Below are positions 1 to 5,379 of a stretch of DNA of 5,379 nt, one piece after another; position 1 is the first letter of the stretch; each line of letters begins with the position of its first letter. Source of the DNA: Deferribacteres bacterium JdFR-76 (GTDB lineage: Bacteria > Zhuqueibacterota > JdFR-76). The DNA is taken from positions 3,430 to 8,808 of the forward strand of contig MTOL01000459.1 of assembly GCA_002011685.1 (NCBI GenBank), in the 5' to 3' direction. The position numbers and the translations under genes were made by a program. The notes under the pieces were generated by a model. The model was given only the letters and a program-made list of their open reading frames with translations, was not told the origin of the DNA and did not search any database.

Positions 1-2047
<2,047 letters not shown>

Positions 2048-2087
2048 CAGAATTCTGAAAGATCTTTCGGATTCTGAAGGGTTTTTT
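2048..2087 (+). terminator. putative intrinsic terminator after ligA
   Basis: The structure begins on the base after the ligA stop codon. CAGAAT (2048-2053) pairs with ATTCTG (2071-2076). The helix continues inward through a T-G wobble and a C-G pair, a bulged T2056, then GAAA (2057-2060) with TTTC (2065-2068), closing on a GATC loop. Six T residues follow at 2082-2087. Five bases (AAGGG) separate the stem from the T-tract, which is longer than ideal. A weaker alternative stem, CTTTC (2064-2068) with GAAGG (2076-2080), abuts the T-tract more closely. Position and T-tract favour a rho-independent terminator, but the stem is rather A/T-rich, so strength is uncertain. Folding was done by eye. 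Confidence 0.55.
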
Positions 2088-2166
2088 CCGCCAGTCCGGA
2101 ACGGGTGCTTCGGGGGGACCGTGAAAAAATGAAAGTGGAGTTCAAATTGAGGTACGCATGACACTA

Positions 2167-2176
2167 CGGAATTCCG
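2167..2176. repeat. 10-bp perfect palindrome upstream of the peptidase gene
   Basis: CGGAATTCCG is a perfect inverted repeat lying 14 bases before the peptidase Shine-Dalgarno. The pentamer CGGAA occurs three times on the + strand here, starting at 2167, 2175 and 2185. It could be an operator half-site arrangement or chance. No recognisable -35/-10 promoter pair could be placed confidently beside it, so a regulatory role is only a possibility. Confidence 0.2.
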
Positions 2177-2190
2177 GAAACGAACGGAAA

Positions 2191-2197
2191 AAGGAGG
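2191..2197 (+). promoter_or_regulatory. Shine-Dalgarno deciding the M28 peptidase start
   Basis: AAGGAGG is a near-perfect anti-16S match, followed by five bases and then ATG at 2203. It lies inside the reading frame opened by the in-frame ATG at 2158, so it marks 2203 rather than 2158 as the true start. The signal peptide begins exactly at this codon, which agrees. Confidence 0.85.
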
Positions 2198-2202
2198 TTA
2201 CC

Positions 2203-3828
2203 ATGAAGCGGTTTCTCCTCATTCTTTTCCTGCTGGCTGGAATGCCAGGATGGCTTCAGGCACAGACGGATTTTTCGGACGCGTTTGCCGCTTTAAACGA
2301 ACACGTTCTGCGGGCACACATCAAATTTCTGGCGGACGATTTGCAGCAGGGGCGGGCGCCGGGAAGCACAGGCAGTCGGCTGGCCCAAAAATACATCGCG
2401 GCTCAGTTTGAGAGGCTGGGACTGGAACCCGGCTACAACGGCAGCTATTTTCAGCCGTTCGATATTGTGGAAGTGGATATTGATCCGGATATGACACTGT
2501 CGGTGAAAGGCAAAAAGGGGCAGATTGTTTTCCGCTATTATGATGAATTTATTGCCAACCCGGGCCAGATACGGGAAGAAGTGAGAATCCGCGGGGCCGA
2601 ACTGGTGTTTGTGGGGTACGGGATTCAAGCACCGGAGTACAACTGGGATGATTTCAAAAACGTGGACGTCCGGGGCAAGGTATTGCTGGTCATGAATAAC
2701 GATCCGGATCACGGGGACCCGAATTTCTTTGGCGGGAAAGCCCGCCTATATTATGGACGCTGGGATTACAAATACCGCCAGGCGCAGAAGATGGGAGCGG
2801 CAGGGGCCATTATCATTCACACCACACCGTCCGCCGGCTATCCCTGGAAAGTGGTACAAACCAGCTGGAGCGGCAAGCAGTACGTTCTTCCGGAAGACAA
2901 AGAACCCATGGTACCCTACGCCGGTTGGGTCACGGAGGATGCGGCCTACCGGATTGCCAGACTGGCAGGGTTCGATCTGGATGAGCTACGAGCCCGCGCG
3001 GAGAAAAGGGATTTCCGGCCTGTTCCGCTGGGAATCAAAGTGAAGGCTGTAGTACGGGCCAGGTACCGTACATTCAAGACCGCCAATGTGATTGGCGTTC
3101 TGCCCGGGAAAGATCCGGAACTGGCAAAGCAGGCCGTGGTTTTCACAGCCCATTATGACCACCTGGGAATTGGAACACCGGTTGAGGGAGATTCCATTTA
3201 CAACGGAGCGCTGGACAATGCCTCCGGGGTAGCTTCCCTTTTGGCCCTGGCGGAGGCGTTTCAGCGGCTTCCAGAACGGCCCAGACGCTCCCTGGTGTTC
3301 CTGGCCGTGGATGGAGAAGAATCTGGACTGCTGGGTTCGCAGTATTATGCTGAACATCCCACATTTCCGCCGGAGAAAATAGCTGCCAATGTGAACATCG
3401 ATGGGGCCAATATCTGGGGCAAGACGAGGGATGTCTCCATCATCGGGTCTGGCAAATCCACCATTGACGATCTGGTAAAGGAGGTTGCCAGAAAATACGG
3501 CCGTGTGGTACTGCCAGATCAAATGCCGGATAAGGGGTATTTCTACCGTTCGGATCAGTTTAATTTTGCCAAGATTGGTGTGCCGGCTCTGTATCTGGAC
3601 AATGGGCTGGATTTTATCGGCCGGCCCAAAGATTGGGGGCGCAAGAAAGTAGACGAGTGGGTGGCCGTGCATTACCATCAGCCCACAGATGAGTACAATG
3701 ATGATTGGGATCTGTCCGGCCAGGTGGAAGACCTGAAGCTTATTTTTCACGTTTCTTATTTGCTGGCTAACCGGGACCGCATGCCGGAGTGGTTGCCTAC
3801 AGCGGAGTTTCAGCGACCAGGTCAATAA
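2203..3828 (+). CDS. secreted M28-family zinc metallopeptidase with PA domain
   Basis: This is a 541-aa exported exopeptidase of the M28 (aminopeptidase Y/S-like) family, predicted to remove terminal amino acids from peptides in the periplasm or outside the cell. Residues 1-20 form a Sec signal peptide: KR, a leucine-rich core, then L-Q-A before Q21. There is no lipobox cysteine. A PA-type insert spans about 130-260, including AELVFVGYGI (132-141) and a GKVLLV strand (158-163). The catalytic domain spans about 294-525. Its co-catalytic zinc set is complete: H317 with D319 (HYDHLG), D338 (ALDNASG), E372-E373 (DGEESG), D400 (NIDGAN) and H492 (YHQPTDEY). By family analogy, E372 is the general base and D338 bridges the two metals. 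The conserved SDQF-x-F-x-x-x-GVPALY segment is present. An in-frame ATG at 2158 would add 15 polar residues before the signal peptide and is rejected. Substrate preference (aminopeptidase, carboxypeptidase or glutaminyl cyclase-like) cannot be decided from sequence, so no gene symbol is given. The gene is flanked by gaps of about 155 bases and is probably its own transcription unit. Confidence 0.93.
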   Translation: MKRFLLILFLLAGMPGWLQAQTDFSDAFAALNEHVLRAHIKFLADDLQQGRAPGSTGSRLAQKYIAAQFERLGLEPGYNGSYFQPFDIVEVDIDPDMTLSVKGKKGQIVFRYYDEFIANPGQIREEVRIRGAELVFVGYGIQAPEYNWDDFKNVDVRGKVLLVMNNDPDHGDPNFFGGKARLYYGRWDYKYRQAQKMGAAGAIIIHTTPSAGYPWKVVQTSWSGKQYVLPEDKEPMVPYAGWVTEDAAYRIARLAGFDLDELRARAEKRDFRPVPLGIKVKAVVRARYRTFKTANVIGVLPGKDPELAKQAVVFTAHYDHLGIGTPVEGDSIYNGALDNASGVASLLALAEAFQRLPERPRRSLVFLAVDGEESGLLGSQYYAEHPTFPPEKIAANVNIDGANIWGKTRDVSIIGSGKSTIDDLVKEVARKYGRVVLPDQMPDKGYFYRSDQFNFAKIGVPALYLDNGLDFIGRPKDWGRKKVDEWVAVHYHQPTDEYNDDWDLSGQVEDLKLIFHVSYLLANRDRMPEWLPTAEFQRPGQ

Positions 3829-3830
3829 CG

Positions 3831-3848
3831 GCCGGGAGATACTCCGGC
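3831..3848 (+). other. imperfect hairpin just after the peptidase stop
   Basis: GCCGGGAG (3831-3838) pairs with CTCCGGC (3842-3848) around an ATA loop, with one bulged G. It starts two bases after the TAA stop at 3826-3828, where a terminator would be expected. No T-tract follows, so it is not a canonical rho-independent terminator. It may help 3'-end stability or termination, or be chance in GC-rich DNA. Confidence 0.3.
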
Positions 3849-3903
3849 TCCGGCAAGCGCCACAGAGGGGCCGCGTCTGACTGCGGAGCGAGTGGGAGGT
3901 CGG

Positions 3904-3927
3904 ATTTCAGCCTGGTCGGCTGGAAAT
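3904..3927 (+). other. hairpin in the hutU upstream region
   Basis: ATTTCAGCC (3904-3912) pairs with GGCTGGAAAT (3918-3927) with a single bulged G and a five-base TGGTC loop, giving about nine base pairs. It lies 55 bases before the hutU start, in a purine-rich leader. Only short T runs follow, so termination is unlikely. A role in the hutU 5' leader is possible but unproven. No known riboswitch class was recognised in this gap. Confidence 0.3.
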
Positions 3928-3971
3928 TTGAAGGAGAAATGAAAGTTAAGAGCACAAGAGAACCAAGAAGC

Positions 3972-3978
3972 GGGAGGA
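3972..3978 (+). promoter_or_regulatory. hutU Shine-Dalgarno
   Basis: GGGAGGA contains a GGAGG core ending five bases before the ATG at 3983. The strong match and good spacing fix the hutU start at 3983. Confidence 0.8.
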
Positions 3979-3982
3979 ACCC

Positions 3983-5379
3983 ATGGCTGCGTATGAATAC
4001 AAACCGGTAAGGGCGCCGCGTGGAACGCAGATCAGCTGCAAAGGATGGCAACAGGAAGCCGCCATGCGGATGCTGATGAACAATCTGGATCCGGATGTAG
4101 CTGAGCTTCCAGAGCAGCTGATCATCTACGGCGGTTCCGGGAAAGCGGCGCGAAACTGGGAATGCTATCATGCTATTGTCGAGAGCCTCAAACAGCTGGA
4201 AAACGACGAAACCCTGCTGGTTCAGTCTGGAAAGCCGGTGGGGATTTTCAAAACCCATCCGGACGCTCCCAGGGTTCTCATTTCCAATGCCATGCTTGTT
4301 CCAGCCTGGGCCACTGCCGATGAATTCCGCCGGTTGGAAGCGCTGGGACTCACCATGTACGGCCAGATGACGGCTGGGAGCTGGATTTACATCGGTACCC
4401 AGGGGATTCTCCAGGGAACATACGAAACGTTTGCGGCGGCAGCCCAGAAGCATTTTGGCGGCGATCTGACCGGCAAACTGGTGGTCACCGCCGGATTGGG
4501 AGGCATGGGAGGGGCTCAGCCGCTGGCCGCAACCATGAACAACGGGGTCATCCTGGTGGTGGAAGTGGACCGAAAACGCATCGAACGCCGCCTAAAAACA
4601 CGCTATCTTGATAAGATGACGGAAAGCCTGGATGAGGCTCTAAAGATGGTAATGGAAGCGAAAGAGAAAAAGCGGCCGCTTTCGGTGGGACTGCTGGGCA
4701 ATGCCGCCGATGTCCTTCCAGAACTGGTCCGCCGAAACGTGGTTCCGGATCTGCTGACGGACCAGACATCCGCCCATGATGAACTAAACGGCTACGTTCC
4801 GGCCGGCATTCCTTACGAGGAAGCGTTAGAGCTGCGGAAGAAGGACCCGAAGAAATACATCCACTTGGCCTATCAGTCCATGGCGAAGCACGTACGGGCC
4901 ATGCTGGAGCTACAAAAGCGCGGCGCCGTAACGTTCGATTACGGGAACAATATTCGCGGGCAGGCCAAAAAAGCTGGTGTGGAAAACGCTTTTGATTTTC
5001 CCGGGTTTGTGCAGGCTTACATCCGTCCGCTTTTCTGTGAAGGGAAAGGGCCCTTCCGATGGGTCGCGCTTTCCGGGGATCCGGAAGACCTTTACCGCAC
5101 AGATGAAGCCATTCTGGAGCTATTTCCCGAAAATAAAACCCTGTACCGCTGGATTACCATGGCTCAGAAGCGGGTGGCATTTCAGGGACTACCGGCACGC
5201 ATTTGCTGGCTGGGATACGGGGAACGTGACAAAGCAGGACTAAAATTTAACGAGCTGGTGGCCAGCGGGAAGGTCAAAGCACCGATCGTCATTGGGCGGG
5301 ATCATCTGGACACCGGTTCCGTGGCATCGCCCAACCGGGAAACGGAAGGAATGAAGGATGGAAGCGATGCCATTGCGGA
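3983..5379 (+). CDS. hutU: urocanate hydratase (urocanase), 3' end cut by window
   Basis: HutU converts urocanate (imidazole acrylate) to 4-imidazolone-5-propionate, the second step of histidine degradation to glutamate, in the cytoplasm. It uses tightly bound NAD+ as an electrophile rather than a redox cofactor. The frame stays open to the window edge: 465 codons plus two bases, against about 550-560 aa for the common family form, so roughly 90 residues are missing. Visible signatures are [11 protein letters not shown] (49-59), Q128[12 protein letters not shown]140, the glycine-rich NAD+-binding loop G171-L-G-G-M-G-G-A-Q179, [12 protein letters not shown] (260-271), [10 protein letters not shown] (319-328), and the active-site segment around C408 in [13 protein letters not shown]. 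That cysteine corresponds to the essential Cys410 of the Pseudomonas putida enzyme. The window ends inside MKDGSDAIA, just before the conserved segment that normally follows. No hutH, hutI, hutG, ftcD or hutC lies upstream; partners could lie downstream, beyond the window. The gene appears intact as far as seen. Confidence 0.97.
   Translation, partial: MAAYEYKPVRAPRGTQISCKGWQQEAAMRMLMNNLDPDVAELPEQLIIYGGSGKAARNWECYHAIVESLKQLENDETLLVQSGKPVGIFKTHPDAPRVLISNAMLVPAWATADEFRRLEALGLTMYGQMTAGSWIYIGTQGILQGTYETFAAAAQKHFGGDLTGKLVVTAGLGGMGGAQPLAATMNNGVILVVEVDRKRIERRLKTRYLDKMTESLDEALKMVMEAKEKKRPLSVGLLGNAADVLPELVRRNVVPDLLTDQTSAHDELNGYVPAGIPYEEALELRKKDPKKYIHLAYQSMAKHVRAMLELQKRGAVTFDYGNNIRGQAKKAGVENAFDFPGFVQAYIRPLFCEGKGPFRWVALSGDPEDLYRTDEAILELFPENKTLYRWITMAQKRVAFQGLPARICWLGYGERDKAGLKFNELVASGKVKAPIVIGRDHLDTGSVASPNRETEGMKDGSDAIA

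Noticed and set aside
2129..2161. A 10-codon mini-ORF whose stop overlaps the ATG at 2158 in an ATGA arrangement, suggesting translational coupling.
   Set aside because: It has no properly spaced Shine-Dalgarno, and the real peptidase start is 2203, so the coupling to 2158 is probably coincidental.
2101..2202. A sigma-70 or Bacteroidetes-type promoter for the peptidase gene.
   Set aside because: No -35/-10 pair with acceptable sequence and spacing, and no TTTG/TAnnTTTG pair, could be identified by eye. A promoter may exist but is not supported by what is visible.
2986..3825. A 279-codon open frame on the - strand, antisense to the M28 peptidase.
   Set aside because: It lies wholly within a gene with a full set of conserved catalytic motifs on the + strand. 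The translation shows no recognisable domain and has shadow-type composition.
3939..4010. A 23-codon ORF upstream of and overlapping the hutU start, considered as a leader peptide gene.
   Set aside because: The AAGGAG before it is only two bases from its ATG, the peptide has no histidine run, and its second half is an out-of-frame shadow of hutU. It is kept only as part of the leader finding.
3797..4453. A 218-codon open frame on the - strand spanning the peptidase 3' end, the gap and the hutU 5' end.
   Set aside because: It is mostly antisense to the conserved hutU N-terminal half and has no recognisable motif. Its extension across the gap reflects a lack of stop codons in GC-rich DNA.

Overview
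The window holds three protein-coding genes, all on the + strand, and looks like an ordinary stretch of bacterial chromosome. In order they are ligA (NAD+-dependent DNA ligase, complete), a secreted M28-family zinc metallopeptidase with a protease-associated (PA) insert (complete), and hutU (urocanate hydratase), which runs off the right edge and is missing its C-terminus. No RNA genes, CRISPR arrays, insertion sequences, phage genes, toxin-antitoxin pairs or defence genes could be recognised.

Layout: 1-16 is a purine-rich ribosome-binding region for ligA, cut by the window edge. 17-2047 is ligA. 2048-2202 is a 155-base gap with a plausible intrinsic terminator at its left end, a short palindrome, and a near-consensus Shine-Dalgarno at its right end. 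2203-3828 is the peptidase. 3829-3982 is a 154-base gap with two imperfect hairpins and a Shine-Dalgarno for hutU. 3983-5379 is hutU, 465 codons plus two bases.

Organism: NAD+-dependent ligase, ATG starts and strong AGGAGG-type ribosome-binding sites indicate a bacterium. The moderately GC-rich composition, the Sec signal peptide without a lipobox, and a PA-containing M28 exopeptidase of a type common in Gram-negative protein degraders would fit a member of the Bacteroidetes/Chlorobi/Calditrichaeota-like group. This placement is an inference from protein style and has low confidence.

How the genes relate: ligA is housekeeping (Okazaki-fragment joining and repair) and seems functionally separate from the other two. 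The peptidase could release free amino acids from peptides outside the cytoplasm, and urocanase is the second step of histidine breakdown, so the last two loosely fit an amino-acid-using lifestyle. Gaps of about 150 bases and a probable terminator after ligA argue against one tight operon. I found no convincing evidence of an undescribed system; the findings below are small-scale and score low.
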